Assembly (NCBI RefSeq): GCF_026241195.1
Contig: NZ_JAPFQO010000006.1
Location: forward strand, 186,001-250,000
DNA from: Pontibacter anaerobius
Lineage (GTDB): Bacteria; Bacteroidota; Bacteroidia; Cytophagales; Hymenobacteraceae
Direction of reading: 5' to 3'
DNA: 64,000 nucleotides
Position numbers and translations under genes: made by a program. Positions 1 to 7,832 of this stretch are shown piece by piece (the first letter of the stretch is position 1; each line of letters starts with the position of its first letter). Under the pieces are notes generated by a model that saw only the letters and a program-made list of their open reading frames with translations, did not search any database and had not been told where the DNA came from.

Positions 1-1451
1 TCAACTAAAGTGCTGTAATTGTCCTGAACAGGAGGGTTGGGCTGAGACAGTTTTACTGATGATTTCCCCCAATACCGGGCATAGTCCTGGTTTACCCACT
101 TGTTGTCTTCATCCACTTCTTCCTGCAGGTTCAGGAAATATAAGGAGGCAGGAACAGTAGTTAACGGCTGCACCACACAATTCTGGCACGGGCTGTTGGC
201 CATCTGTTGGTCCCTTTGCCTCAGCTCTGCGTTATATCTTTTTGCTTTACCCGAAAGTAGGTCCAGGTAGGCGGTGCTGATGTTGTTATATAAGTTCAGG
301 AATGCCAGTAGAAGCAAAATGCTCACAGCTGCACTGACGAAATGAGGCCATTTGGCGGAATTAAACCAATGGGGCTTTTGATTGATAAAAACCTGTAAGG
401 AGTAGAACCAAGCCAGCAGTAGAAAGAAGTAGATCACATTCTGCAGCCGTGGAGTGGGGCGCTCACCCGTTGCCCAAACAAACAGGAAGTTCATTAGGAA
501 AACCGTGCCCACCACGTACAGCAACAGCAAGGGTAGCGGTACCCTAAACATACCAGACAGGCTAAAAGCATCCTTGATTTCCCTCCCAAACAATAAAACA
601 TAAACCAAAGAAGCCAGCAGCAGCAAAGCACCCCATTGATAAAAAGAAGCTACCGTTAGTGCGCTGGCGTACACTACAGACCATAAAGGCTGCCCAGCCT
701 GCGGATGAGACGCCATTCTGGCATAATTACCGGGTGCCAGCACCACTGCCAGGCTCACTGTAAAGCAGAATAAGAATACGGCTAAAAAGTATACTTTATT
801 ATCGGATTTGCCCATCCAGCTCACCACAAGTATAAACAGGAGTGAAGCCATCAGGTACAACATTGCCATTTCGTTGGCACCCGCTATAAGGGCCCCGGTT
901 ATGGCCGCTACCACTGTAAACACTATTTTTATACTTTGCTTGTGTGCCTTAGTAACACTGAACAGGAAGAAAAGCAACAGCAGGAACAGTACGTTTGGGA
1001 CGGTGTAGGTTAAAAAACCCGTAAGCCAAAACAGCCCCTCTGCTGTGCTCGGCAACTGCACCAGGTATAGAGCCAGCAGCAAGGATGATAAACCTAGAAT
1101 CACTGGCATGGCTACGTGGTGACGGAGCACCCTGTTAAGCAGGAAGGTCAGGCTAGCGGCCAGGGCCAGAAGCATTCCGAGCGCATAATAAGGGTAGGTG
1201 CTGAAGGAGTGGGTAATGAGCGGGTTTAGCCGAAGTATGGCTGTGCCGAAAAAGCGCCCGGACCAATGCTGGTAAAGTATGACCTGCGTATTCCAGAAAT
1301 CCGTTTGCCGGTCGCGTAGGGCAAACGGGTAATCGTCTGCCTGCGGGTAGGCATAAAATGACAGCAACAGAAAAGGCAACAGGCAATAAATGCCCAGAAG
1401 AATCAGTGTAAAATAGAAAGCCCTGTGGTTTTGGCTAGGTTGGATAGACAT
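1..1451 (-). CDS. Multi-pass membrane protein, DUF6056-like (partial, C-terminus off the window)
   Basis: An open frame runs without a stop from the ATG at 1451 to the left edge, giving 483 residues; the C-terminus lies outside the window. The protein starts MSIQPSQNHRAFYF and has a first hydrophobic segment, then the stretch YPQADDYPFAL. This is followed by many hydrophobic helices and a polar C-terminal part containing NQDYARYWGKSSVKL. A hydrophobic N-terminal segment, an extracytoplasmic ADDY-type motif and a polytopic glycosyltransferase-like core are what I recall of Bacteroidota DUF6056 proteins, whose function is unknown. The family call is from memory of the pattern. That it is a real gene is well supported by the long open frame and sensible composition. 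A short upstream frame ends one base before this start. Confidence 0.8.
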   Translation of the reverse strand, partial: MSIQPSQNHRAFYFTLILLGIYCLLPFLLLSFYAYPQADDYPFALRDRQTDFWNTQVILYQHWSGRFFGTAILRLNPLITHSFSTYPYYALGMLLALAASLTFLLNRVLRHHVAMPVILGLSSLLLALYLVQLPSTAEGLFWLTGFLTYTVPNVLFLLLLFFLFSVTKAHKQSIKIVFTVVAAITGALIAGANEMAMLYLMASLLFILVVSWMGKSDNKVYFLAVFLFCFTVSLAVVLAPGNYARMASHPQAGQPLWSVVYASALTVASFYQWGALLLLASLVYVLLFGREIKDAFSLSGMFRVPLPLLLLYVVGTVFLMNFLFVWATGERPTPRLQNVIYFFLLLAWFYSLQVFINQKPHWFNSAKWPHFVSAAVSILLLLAFLNLYNNISTAYLDLLSGKAKRYNAELRQRDQQMANSPCQNCVVQPLTTVPASLYFLNLQEEVDEDNKWVNQDYARYWGKSSVKLSQPNPPVQDNYSTLV

Positions 1452-1452
1452 A

Positions 1453-1644
1453 TCAGTTACCTGTCTGCAACCCAAAGATAAGTGATTTCATGACTTTATA
1501 CTTGCCATCCGATAATTTCTGAGCTTTCCTTGCACCTCCTGTAGCCACACCTTTACCCGTAGCCACGGTCCGCTTGCTTATTTTGCCTTTCTTTTCTCGG
1601 GAGATTGTTCCTGTTCGGTGCAACCGTTGGGGCTCCTGCAGCAT
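1453..1644 (-). CDS. Possible small basic protein, unrecognised
   Basis: A 63-residue frame rich in Lys and Arg (GKISKRTVATGKGV, ARKAQKLSDGKYKV). Its TGA stop leaves one base before the ATG of the downstream membrane-protein gene, the spacing expected for translational coupling. The frame is open further upstream to 1674 but has no ATG there. There is no recognisable domain, signal peptide or ribosome binding site. It could be a leader or a real small protein, but it could also be a chance frame. Confidence 0.3.
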   Translation of the reverse strand: MLQEPQRLHRTGTISREKKGKISKRTVATGKGVATGGARKAQKLSDGKYKVMKSLIFGLQTGN

Positions 1645-1676
1645 CTTGTCTACATCTACACTACTAAAATAAAACT

Positions 1677-2411
1677 ATGAATCTGAATGCAAAAAGAAGC
1701 GTGCGGTATGTGGGGAGGGCTGTTATTATACTGCTGCTAGTAAGTGCCTTAAGTTCCTGCGAAGATACTAACTGCATTAAAGGCGAGGGAAATATAGAGA
1801 CGCGCACATTAAATCTGCAGCCGTTCAGCAGGGTGGAGGCAAACGGCGATTTCAAAGTATACCTTACTCAAGGTGAGGTACAGCAAGTGGAGGTTAAGGG
1901 GGAGCCGAACATCCTGGACCAGCTTGAAACCAGCATTAGCAACGGCACCTGGGAGATTGAGCACCGTGAGTGCGTCAGGCAAAGCAAACCGGTGGAGGTT
2001 TACATTACCATGCCACTGGTGCAATCGCTGTACCTGAACGGCTCTGGGTTAATTTCCAGCCAGTCTGCTTTTAGGGCTTCTGAGCTGGCGGTGGAGGTAA
2101 ACGGGTCGGGGAAGGTAGATGTTGAGGTTGAGGCAATAAAAGTGATCACGCGCGTAACGGGTTCGGGCGAGGTGCTGCTGCACGGATACGCGCCGCTGCA
2201 TAGCGTGATGATTTCAGGATCTGGAAGGGCAGAGGCCTTTGATTTGCAGGCCGAGAACGTAACTGTGAATATTTCCGGCTCCGGAGTGGCGGAGGTAAGT
2301 GCCTCTGATGCACTGGCGGCGGAGATATCGGGTAGCGGTATAGTATACTACCAGGGCAACCCATCAGTAACAAAAACTATTTCGGGGTCCGGTAAGGTGG
2401 TTAAGAAATAA
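1677..2411 (+). CDS. Head-GIN (DUF2807) domain lipoprotein
   Basis: A 244-residue secreted lipoprotein. An N-terminal hydrophobic stretch ends in a lipobox (SALSSC, Cys about residue 28), so signal peptidase II processing is expected. The mature part matches the head-GIN putative autotransporter adhesin domain: GEGNIETRTLNLQPFSRVEA starts the fold. The recurring short pattern NGSG/SGSG (at least six times) marks turns of a right-handed beta-helix-like repeat. The family is common in Bacteroidota envelopes and lacks a defined biochemical role. It lies divergent from the minus-strand genes at 1453-1644 and 1-1451, so the 32-base gap must hold any promoter for both. Confidence 0.88.
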   Translation: MNLNAKRSVRYVGRAVIILLLVSALSSCEDTNCIKGEGNIETRTLNLQPFSRVEANGDFKVYLTQGEVQQVEVKGEPNILDQLETSISNGTWEIEHRECVRQSKPVEVYITMPLVQSLYLNGSGLISSQSAFRASELAVEVNGSGKVDVEVEAIKVITRVTGSGEVLLHGYAPLHSVMISGSGRAEAFDLQAENVTVNISGSGVAEVSASDALAAEISGSGIVYYQGNPSVTKTISGSGKVVKK

Positions 2412-2429
2412 CTGGGATGGCTGCGGTTG

Positions 2430-2891
2430 CTACAGCTGCGCGTGTACCTGCCGCAGCCGCTCTTTCACCAACTGCAGGCTCTCATCGCTGAGCTGCTCCA
2501 GGTTTATACTTTTTCGCTGGCCGTTCTTTAGCTCGAAGTCTACCGAGAACAAGTGCAGCTGCATGGATTGTACCTCTTGCCACAGCACTTCTAAAGCCCG
2601 TTGGCGCCTCACTTTATACTTTATACCTTGCTCGTTTATTCGTAAGTAGCTTTTCCCCAGCACACCCAGTGGGTCTTTCTCTGAACTGGAGGAGTAAATG
2701 ACATAAGCGTTTACAGTAAAGATGCTACCCATCACGAAGCTAATCCAGCTAAACTCAAAAAGCAGCAGCGCAAAGTATGATACAGGTGCAAGTATGGCAA
2801 AAGCCAGGTAGAGTCTCCTGATTTTGCGGGGATGATGAAACTGGCTTAGCAGGTTGATGTACAGTGGCGCTGAAAGCGTGGGGGCATTCAT
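2430..2891 (-). CDS. Two-helix membrane protein of unknown function (PH-like tail)
   Basis: A 153-residue protein. Two hydrophobic helices at about residues 27-65 (LAFAILAPVSYFALLLFEF and the next segment) are followed by a soluble tail of short alternating strands ending in an amphipathic helix (SDESLQLVKERLRQV). This architecture resembles YcxB/PH-like bacterial membrane proteins, but similarity is only by layout. It is convergent with the head-GIN gene, whose stop is 18 bases away. Confidence 0.65.
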   Translation of the reverse strand: MNAPTLSAPLYINLLSQFHHPRKIRRLYLAFAILAPVSYFALLLFEFSWISFVMGSIFTVNAYVIYSSSSEKDPLGVLGKSYLRINEQGIKYKVRRQRALEVLWQEVQSMQLHLFSVDFELKNGQRKSINLEQLSDESLQLVKERLRQVHAQL

Positions 2892-2913
2892 GGCTTTTGC
2901 GGAAAGGGGAAAA

Positions 2914-3174
2914 TTAATTTAAGGCTGCTTTGGTCTTGTGAGCCTTTCTGCTGCCTAACGCTACAGCGATGGGTAGGGCAATGGCAGTTATTGCTCCTAA
3001 ATCTAATTCACTCAAGGTGCTTTGCCAGTCTATCGCCTCTCCATTCAGTAAATTTTCCCACGTGTCCCACAGCTTCAGAAAAATTGTAAAGAGAAAAAAT
3101 GACAGGAAGTACAGTAGCCCGTACTTTAATGACTGCAGTTTATCGTTTGTCTTCATATATTGAATATACAACAT
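2914..3174 (-). CDS. Small membrane protein, unrecognised
   Basis: An 86-residue protein with two predicted membrane helices (YFLSFFLFTIFLKLW near residue 22; LGAITAIALPIAVALG near residue 62) and a basic C-terminus (SRKAHKTKA). Two ATG starts are possible, 3174 and 3156 (MKTNDKLQ). The upstream one is kept because a purine-rich AGGAAGGG lies just before it. It is probably cotranscribed with the gene at 2430-2891, 22 bases downstream. No function can be assigned. Confidence 0.55.
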   Translation of the reverse strand: MLYIQYMKTNDKLQSLKYGLLYFLSFFLFTIFLKLWDTWENLLNGEAIDWQSTLSELDLGAITAIALPIAVALGSRKAHKTKAALN

Positions 3175-3229
3175 ATATCCCTTCCTGCAAAGTATAAAGT
3201 ATCACTTATACTTTAGCAATCGAAAGGCA

Positions 3230-3457
3230 TTACTTAAACTTACGGCGGGTGTACAAGTATAAACTCTCCACTTTCTCGCGGGCCCAGGGTGTACGGCGCA
3301 GAAACGTGAGGCTGGATTTTATACTTGGGTCGTTTTTAAAGCAGTTTAGGTTGATCTTGCTGCTGAGGTGTTCCCATCCATACACATCCACCAGGTGCTC
3401 GAGCATCATCTGCAGCGTTACGCCGTGCAGCGGGTTATTTTTTTGTTCTTCTGCCAT
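3230..3457 (-). CDS. VF530 family (DUF2132) protein
   Basis: A 75-residue protein matching the VF530 family over nearly its whole length: [34 protein letters not shown], then [20 protein letters not shown], the family signature. The fold is a small helical domain annotated as DNA-binding from a Vibrio fischeri structure; its physiological role is unknown. The length is normal. A consensus -7 box lies just upstream, and the gene is divergent from the plus-strand gene at 3529. Confidence 0.9.
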   Translation of the reverse strand: MAEEQKNNPLHGVTLQMMLEHLVDVYGWEHLSSKINLNCFKNDPSIKSSLTFLRRTPWAREKVESLYLYTRRKFK

Positions 3458-3461
3458 ACTG

Positions 3462-3469
3462 CAAAAGTA
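3462..3469 (-). promoter_or_regulatory. Candidate -7 box (TACTTTTG) of the VF530 gene
   Basis: Read on the minus strand, the eight bases match TAnnTTTG, the Bacteroidota primary-sigma -7 consensus, five bases before the ATG at 3457. The closeness would imply a nearly leaderless transcript. No clear -33 TTG is present. Confidence 0.3.
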
Positions 3470-3528
3470 CGTAATCCAACGGAAAGTTTGATGATACCCT
3501 AAGGAGGCAATAGCCGTATACGGTTGCT

Positions 3529-4149
3529 ATGTTAGAAGAACTTATCATTAGAACCCTGGCCGACACCCTGCCTGAAGGGCCATTAGACGCGTTGTTCCTG
3601 TTCGGACAGACAGAGGATAACCAGGAATCCGGTTTTGCGGTGGCCCAACGCCTGCTGGAGCAAGGGCGGGTGCAGAAGGTCCTGTTTTTGGATACCCAAC
3701 CCTTAAGTGGCTACCCCGGCTTTGAGCGCTGGCACCAGGAGCTAAAAAATATGGGCCTACCTGAAGATAAACTGGAAGGAATTCCCGGCCCGGGCACCGA
3801 TTACCTGCACACGCTGCTAGAAGCCGAGGCAATGGTGAAACACGCGAAAGAGAAAAGCTACAAAAGTATAGCCGTGGCAGCGGCACCCTTTCAGCAGCCC
3901 CGTGCGTTTATGGCTGCTGTTACGGCCGCACATCGTTTCTATCCTAGCCTGTACCTGTTCAGCCAGCCGGGTAAGCCTTTGCCGTGGTGCCACGAGGCGA
4001 CGCACTCGCAGGGAAAAGTTGAGAATACCCGCGCCGGGTTAATTGCCGGAGAGTTGGAACGCATCAGCAAGTATAACGCTAAAGGTGATTTAAACTCGGT
4101 AGAGGAGGTGCTGGCGTACCTTAACCGCCGCGATACAAATCAATTGTAG
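3529..4149 (+). CDS. DUF218/ElyC-SanA-like protein
   Basis: A 206-residue soluble protein. The N-terminal half has the alternating strand-helix pattern of the YdcF/ElyC (DUF218) fold: LDALFLFGQT, then VAQRLLEQGRVQKVLFLD, then IPGPGTDYLHTLLEAEAMV followed by KSIAVAAAPFQQPRAFMAA. The order (glycine-rich strand, helix, strand, T..E/A helix, ..AP..Q.R) fits DUF218, though the usual first-strand motif is altered. The substrate is unknown. It is a monocistronic plus-strand gene between minus-strand neighbours. Confidence 0.65.
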   Translation: MLEELIIRTLADTLPEGPLDALFLFGQTEDNQESGFAVAQRLLEQGRVQKVLFLDTQPLSGYPGFERWHQELKNMGLPEDKLEGIPGPGTDYLHTLLEAEAMVKHAKEKSYKSIAVAAAPFQQPRAFMAAVTAAHRFYPSLYLFSQPGKPLPWCHEATHSQGKVENTRAGLIAGELERISKYNAKGDLNSVEEVLAYLNRRDTNQL

Positions 4150-4158
4150 GCAAGAAAA

Positions 4159-4190
4159 AACTCCCCGAGGTAAGGTGACATCGGGGAGTT
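4159..4190 (-). terminator. Intrinsic terminator after the CoA-transferase gene
   Basis: A perfect 10-bp stem (4159-4168 with 4181-4190) with a 12-base loop. On the minus strand it is followed by a run of T (the A run at 4155-4160), so it mainly ends transcripts from 4233-5522. Confidence 0.8.
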
Positions 4191-4232
4191 ATAAGTATGA
4201 ATTTCACGTTGCTTCTTTGTAAATCTTTGGTC

Positions 4233-5522
4233 CTATAGGTATCCGTATCGCTCAACGGCTTCCCGCTCCAAACGCTCTCTGTGCTCTGGGTGCGCAATGC
4301 TGATGAGCGCCTTTGCTCGCTGCCGCAGGTTTTTACCGTACAGGTAAGCCACACCATACTCTGTCACCACGTAATGCACGTGAGCCCGAGTGGTGGTAAC
4401 GGCGGCCCCTTCATTTATCAGTGGCGTTATTCTGGAGATGCCTTTGTTGGTAACAGAAGGCAGCGCGATGATCGGTTTACCTCCTTTCGATAAGGCTGCA
4501 CCGCGTATAAAGTCCATTTGCCCGCCAATGCCGGAGAACTGGTATTTACCGATGGTATCGGATACCACCTGGCCCGTCAGGTCAATCTCGATGGCGCTGT
4601 TAATGGCCGTTACTTTCTGGTTTGAGCGGATGATGGTGACATCGTTCACATAGTCGGTGCGCTGCATCAGGATGAGCGGGTTGTCATCCACAAAGTCGTA
4701 GAGTTTGCGGTTGCCCACAATAAAGCCTGTTGCAATGCGGCCCGGGTGCCTGTATTTGTGCTCATTCGTTATCACGCCTTGCTCCACCAGTTGCATCACC
4801 CCGTTCGACATCATCTCTGTATGGATACCCAATTCTTTATGGTTAGTAAGGCTGCCGAGCACCGCGTCCGGTATGGCACCTATACCCATTTGCAGCGTTG
4901 CCCCGTCTTCCACCATCTCAGCGATATATCTGGCAATGGCTTTTTCCTTATCAGTAATGCGCAGGCTATAGTCTACCTCCGGCAGGGCCTCGTCTACCTC
5001 TACCAGCACATCAAACCGCCTAACATGTATCAAACCATCGCCGTGTGTGCGTGGCATCTGTGGGTTTACCTGTGCTATAACGTGCTTGGCACTCAGAACC
5101 GCCTGCCTGGTTATATCTACTGAAACACCCAGAGAGCAATAGCCGTGGCGGTCCGGCGGGGATACGTGTACAATGGCTACGTCCAGTGGCATGTGGCCAG
5201 ATCGGAAAAGGTTCGGAATCTCGCTCAGGAAGATAGGCACATAGTCGCCACGGCCCCCATTTACGGCATCCCTGACGTTTGCCGAGACAAAGAGCGAGTT
5301 AATGAAAAAGGAATCTTTGTATCGTTCGTGGGTAAGCGGTAAATCGCCATAGGTGGAGATACCAACCAGTTCCACGTCCCGCAGTTCATCCGCACGCTCC
5401 GCTAATTTCCTTATCAGGTATTCTGGAGTGGCCGCGCTGCCCTGTATAAATACACGGTCTCCGGACTTAATGACCGAGAGGGCTTCCTCGGCTGATTTAT
5501 AGGTAACTCTGTTATTGAACAT
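4233..5522 (-). CDS. Acetyl-CoA hydrolase/transferase family protein (CoA transferase)
   Basis: A 429-residue cytoplasmic enzyme of the acetyl-CoA hydrolase / 4-hydroxybutyrate CoA-transferase family, which moves CoA between acetate and other acyl groups through a glutamyl-CoA intermediate. The N-terminal domain starts NRVTYKSAEEALSVIKSGDR. The C-terminal domain has GATLQMGIGAIPDAVL and GIHTEMMSNG, where the catalytic Glu of the family sits, and ends with the typical VVTEYGVAYLYGKNLRQRA. The start at 5522 (MFNNRVTYK) is preferred over an in-frame extension to 5576, because that extension would run through the pgk terminator hairpin. The exact substrate pair cannot be read from the sequence; a role in acetate or short-chain acid use is inferred. 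Confidence 0.9.
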   Translation of the reverse strand: MFNNRVTYKSAEEALSVIKSGDRVFIQGSAATPEYLIRKLAERADELRDVELVGISTYGDLPLTHERYKDSFFINSLFVSANVRDAVNGGRGDYVPIFLSEIPNLFRSGHMPLDVAIVHVSPPDRHGYCSLGVSVDITRQAVLSAKHVIAQVNPQMPRTHGDGLIHVRRFDVLVEVDEALPEVDYSLRITDKEKAIARYIAEMVEDGATLQMGIGAIPDAVLGSLTNHKELGIHTEMMSNGVMQLVEQGVITNEHKYRHPGRIATGFIVGNRKLYDFVDDNPLILMQRTDYVNDVTIIRSNQKVTAINSAIEIDLTGQVVSDTIGKYQFSGIGGQMDFIRGAALSKGGKPIIALPSVTNKGISRITPLINEGAAVTTTRAHVHYVVTEYGVAYLYGKNLRQRAKALISIAHPEHRERLEREAVERYGYL

Positions 5523-5537
5523 AGTTATAAAAAAATA

Positions 5538-5564
5538 CTGCCCTTCTGGTTTAGGGAAGGGCAG
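5538..5564 (-). terminator. Intrinsic terminator after pgk
   Basis: A 9-bp perfect stem (5538-5546 with 5556-5564), 9-base loop, and a T-rich tail on the minus strand (A run at 5529-5535). It lies between the pgk stop and the CoA-transferase start and fixes that start at 5522. Confidence 0.8.
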
Positions 5565-5575
5565 AGGGTATAACA

Positions 5576-6775
5576 TCAGTAATCGTTGCGTTCGAGAGCG
5601 GCCACTCCCGGCAGGGTTTTGCCTTCCATATACTCCAGCAGGGCACCGCCTCCGGTTGATACATACGAAACGCGATCGGCGTAGCCAAACTTGTTAACGG
5701 CTGCGGCAGAGTCACCGCCGCCTATCAGCGAGTAAGCGCCATTGGCTGTAGCGGCTACCACGGCATCGGCCACGGCCTCGGTACCCACCGAGAAGTTCGA
5801 CATCTCGAATACCCCCATCGGGCCGTTCCAAAGTATGGTTTTGGAGTTGGCTATAACAGCTGCGTACTGCTCACGAGCGTCCGGACCGATATCCAGGCCC
5901 ATCCAGTTCTGCGGTATGTGGTGGCTCAGTTTTGTGTCGATGTTGGCATCGTTGCTAAAGGCATCGGCAATAACAGAGTCCACCGGAATCATGATGTTGA
6001 CGCCTTTGTCTTTGGCCATTTTGATGAGGCGATTTGCCAGGTCCAGTTTGTCTTCCTCCACCAGCGAAGATCCGATCTGGCCACCGTCGGCCTTCACAAA
6101 AGTAAACGACATGCCGCCACCTATCAGCAGGTTATCCACGCGGTCCAGCAGCTTCTCTATGATCAGGATCTTGTCTGATATTTTGGCTCCGCCCATGATA
6201 GCGGTATAAGGGCGCTCGGCATTACCCAGCACGCGGCGGGCGTTCTCCAGCTCAGCCTGCATCACGTAGCCCATCATCTTGTCGGTCGGGAAGTAACGCG
6301 CAATAACGGCTGTGGAGGCGTGCTCGCGGTGGGCCGTTCCGAAAGCATCATTCACGTACACATCGCCCAAGGATGCCAGCTCTTTGGCAAAGTCAGGATC
6401 GCCTTTTTCCTCGGCTTTATGGAAACGCAGGTTCTCGAGCAGCAGAATCTCGCCGGGCTGCAACTCCTGTGCCAGCTGCGCCGCCTCAGGGCCAACACAG
6501 TCAGGGGCAAAAAGTACGCGCGTCTTAAACTCCTGCTCCAGGCGCGGCACCAGGTGGCGCAGCGAGAATTTCTCCTCCGGCCCGTTCTTAGGTCGGCCCA
6601 GGTGCGACATCAGGATAACGGCTCCGCCATCGTTCAGGATCTTATTGATGGTAGGCACTGCCGCACGAATGCGGGTGTCGTCGGTAATGTTGTATTCGCT
6701 ATCTAAGGGCACGTTAAAGTCTACACGCACCAGGGCCTTTTTGCCGGCAAAATTATACTGGTCTATCGTTCTCAT
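5576..6775 (-). CDS. pgk: Phosphoglycerate kinase
   Basis: A 399-residue glycolytic enzyme converting 1,3-bisphosphoglycerate and ADP to 3-phosphoglycerate and ATP in the cytosol. Length is normal for a bacterial PGK. All family marks are present: VRVDFNVPL near residue 17, SHLGRPK near 59, [15 protein letters not shown] near 112, GGAKISDK near 195, NGPMGVFE near 320, and the C-terminal nucleotide loop [13 protein letters not shown] with [19 protein letters not shown]. It has its own candidate promoter and terminator, so it appears to be a single-gene unit. Start at ATG 6775. Confidence 0.98.
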   Translation of the reverse strand: MRTIDQYNFAGKKALVRVDFNVPLDSEYNITDDTRIRAAVPTINKILNDGGAVILMSHLGRPKNGPEEKFSLRHLVPRLEQEFKTRVLFAPDCVGPEAAQLAQELQPGEILLLENLRFHKAEEKGDPDFAKELASLGDVYVNDAFGTAHREHASTAVIARYFPTDKMMGYVMQAELENARRVLGNAERPYTAIMGGAKISDKILIIEKLLDRVDNLLIGGGMSFTFVKADGGQIGSSLVEEDKLDLANRLIKMAKDKGVNIMIPVDSVIADAFSNDANIDTKLSHHIPQNWMGLDIGPDAREQYAAVIANSKTILWNGPMGVFEMSNFSVGTEAVADAVVAATANGAYSLIGGGDSAAAVNKFGYADRVSYVSTGGGALLEYMEGKTLPGVAALERNDY

Positions 6776-6842
6776 GAAGTATGGTTATGATTTCTGTTAT
6801 GGTTAACTCATTTTTCGTGTTTCACAGAAAATAGTTGCTCTA

Positions 6843-6873
6843 CAAATATAGCGATTTGCCTATAGTTTGGTAA
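6843..6873 (-). promoter_or_regulatory. Candidate promoter of pgk
   Basis: On the minus strand a consensus -7 box TATATTTG (6843-6850) is preceded after 20 bases by TTA (6871-6873), one mismatch from the -33 TTG. It lies about 68 bases before the pgk ATG. Confidence 0.5.
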
Positions 6874-6925
6874 GGTGAGGCATCAAAAGAAACAAGGCAG
6901 AAATGATTAGGGGATTGAAGCAGCA

Positions 6926-7513
6926 TTACTTTACCCAGGTTACCTTCTCTTCCAGCGGAACGGTGCGCTTGCCCTCGCCGACAGCCTGGTCAGCATAGCC
7001 CAGGTATAAAATGCCCAGCACCACATCCTGCTCCCGCAGCTGCAGGAACTTTTTCATACTTGGGTGATAGGCCATGCCGCCCGAGCCCCAATAGCTGGCA
7101 ATACCCAACGCAGCGGCCCCAAGCAGCAGGTTCTGGATGGCGCAGGAGGTGGCGGCAATTTCCTCCAGTTCCGGAATCTTAGGCAGGTCGCCGCGCCGCA
7201 TGTAGGCTACCACTACATGCGAGGCTTTGTCGCCCATGTGCAGCAGCTTTTCATACTTGTCGGGCATAAACTTATCGTTGGGCATATTTCGCCTGTACAG
7301 TTCAGCGTGGCTCTGGCAGAAACCAGCCACGGCAGCATCCGCATAAACGATGAAGCGCCAGGGTTCGGTATGGCCGTGGGTAGGAGCCCAGTCAGCCAGC
7401 TGCAGCAGCTGATTTACTTGCTCATCAGGAATGCGCTGGCCGCTCATTTTAGGGGGCTTGGTGGTGCGGCGCGTTTCGATTACCTGCTTTATACTTTGAA
7501 ATTGGTCGTTCAT
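6926..7513 (-). CDS. Nitroreductase family protein (YdjA-like)
   Basis: A 195-residue FMN-dependent oxidoreductase. The N-terminal signature RRTTKPPKMSGQRIP followed by LLQLADWAPTHGHTEPWRF matches the YdjA type of minimal nitroreductases, with the Arg-Arg pair contacting the FMN phosphate. A second conserved block, AIQNLLLGAAALGIASYWG, and the end VLGILYLGYAD are also typical. Such proteins act as homodimers and reduce nitro-compounds, quinones or metabolites with NAD(P)H; the native substrate is unknown. Start at ATG 7513. Confidence 0.93.
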   Translation of the reverse strand: MNDQFQSIKQVIETRRTTKPPKMSGQRIPDEQVNQLLQLADWAPTHGHTEPWRFIVYADAAVAGFCQSHAELYRRNMPNDKFMPDKYEKLLHMGDKASHVVVAYMRRGDLPKIPELEEIAATSCAIQNLLLGAAALGIASYWGSGGMAYHPSMKKFLQLREQDVVLGILYLGYADQAVGEGKRTVPLEEKVTWVK

Positions 7514-7832
7514 GTGTTAAGTTATTTTTGGGTTGCCTAGGAGTAAATATAGGCATCAATTAATAAAGCGGCGGGAGTATGAAATTGTTAAGTGACATGG
7601 GAATCGATTTCTGAATCATAGTGTACCTGAAGCCTTTACAGGTGTACCCATTCGGCAAGTATACTTCTGCTTAAAATGGGCGCGAGTTACAAATTCGTAC
7701 CAGCGGAAAGGGCAGCAATAAGCAAGTATAAATCTTCTGTCAGATACACCCTGGCACCAACTAAAAAATGGCTAAACCGCTGATTTATACTTCAGCAATT
7801 TAACCATTCTATTTAGAGTAAACTTTGAATGC
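7514..7832. other. Intergenic stretch (319 bp) with a hairpin-like repeat copy
   Basis: No gene seen. It holds an imperfect inverted repeat around 7622-7650 whose centre, ACCTGAAGCCTTTA (7625-7638), recurs at 30915-30928 in another intergenic gap, and four copies of the AAGTATA/TATACTT word. Confidence 0.4.

Noticed and set aside
5523..5576. 18-codon extension of the CoA-transferase gene
   Set aside because: It would run through the pgk terminator hairpin (5538-5564), so the start at 5522 is used.
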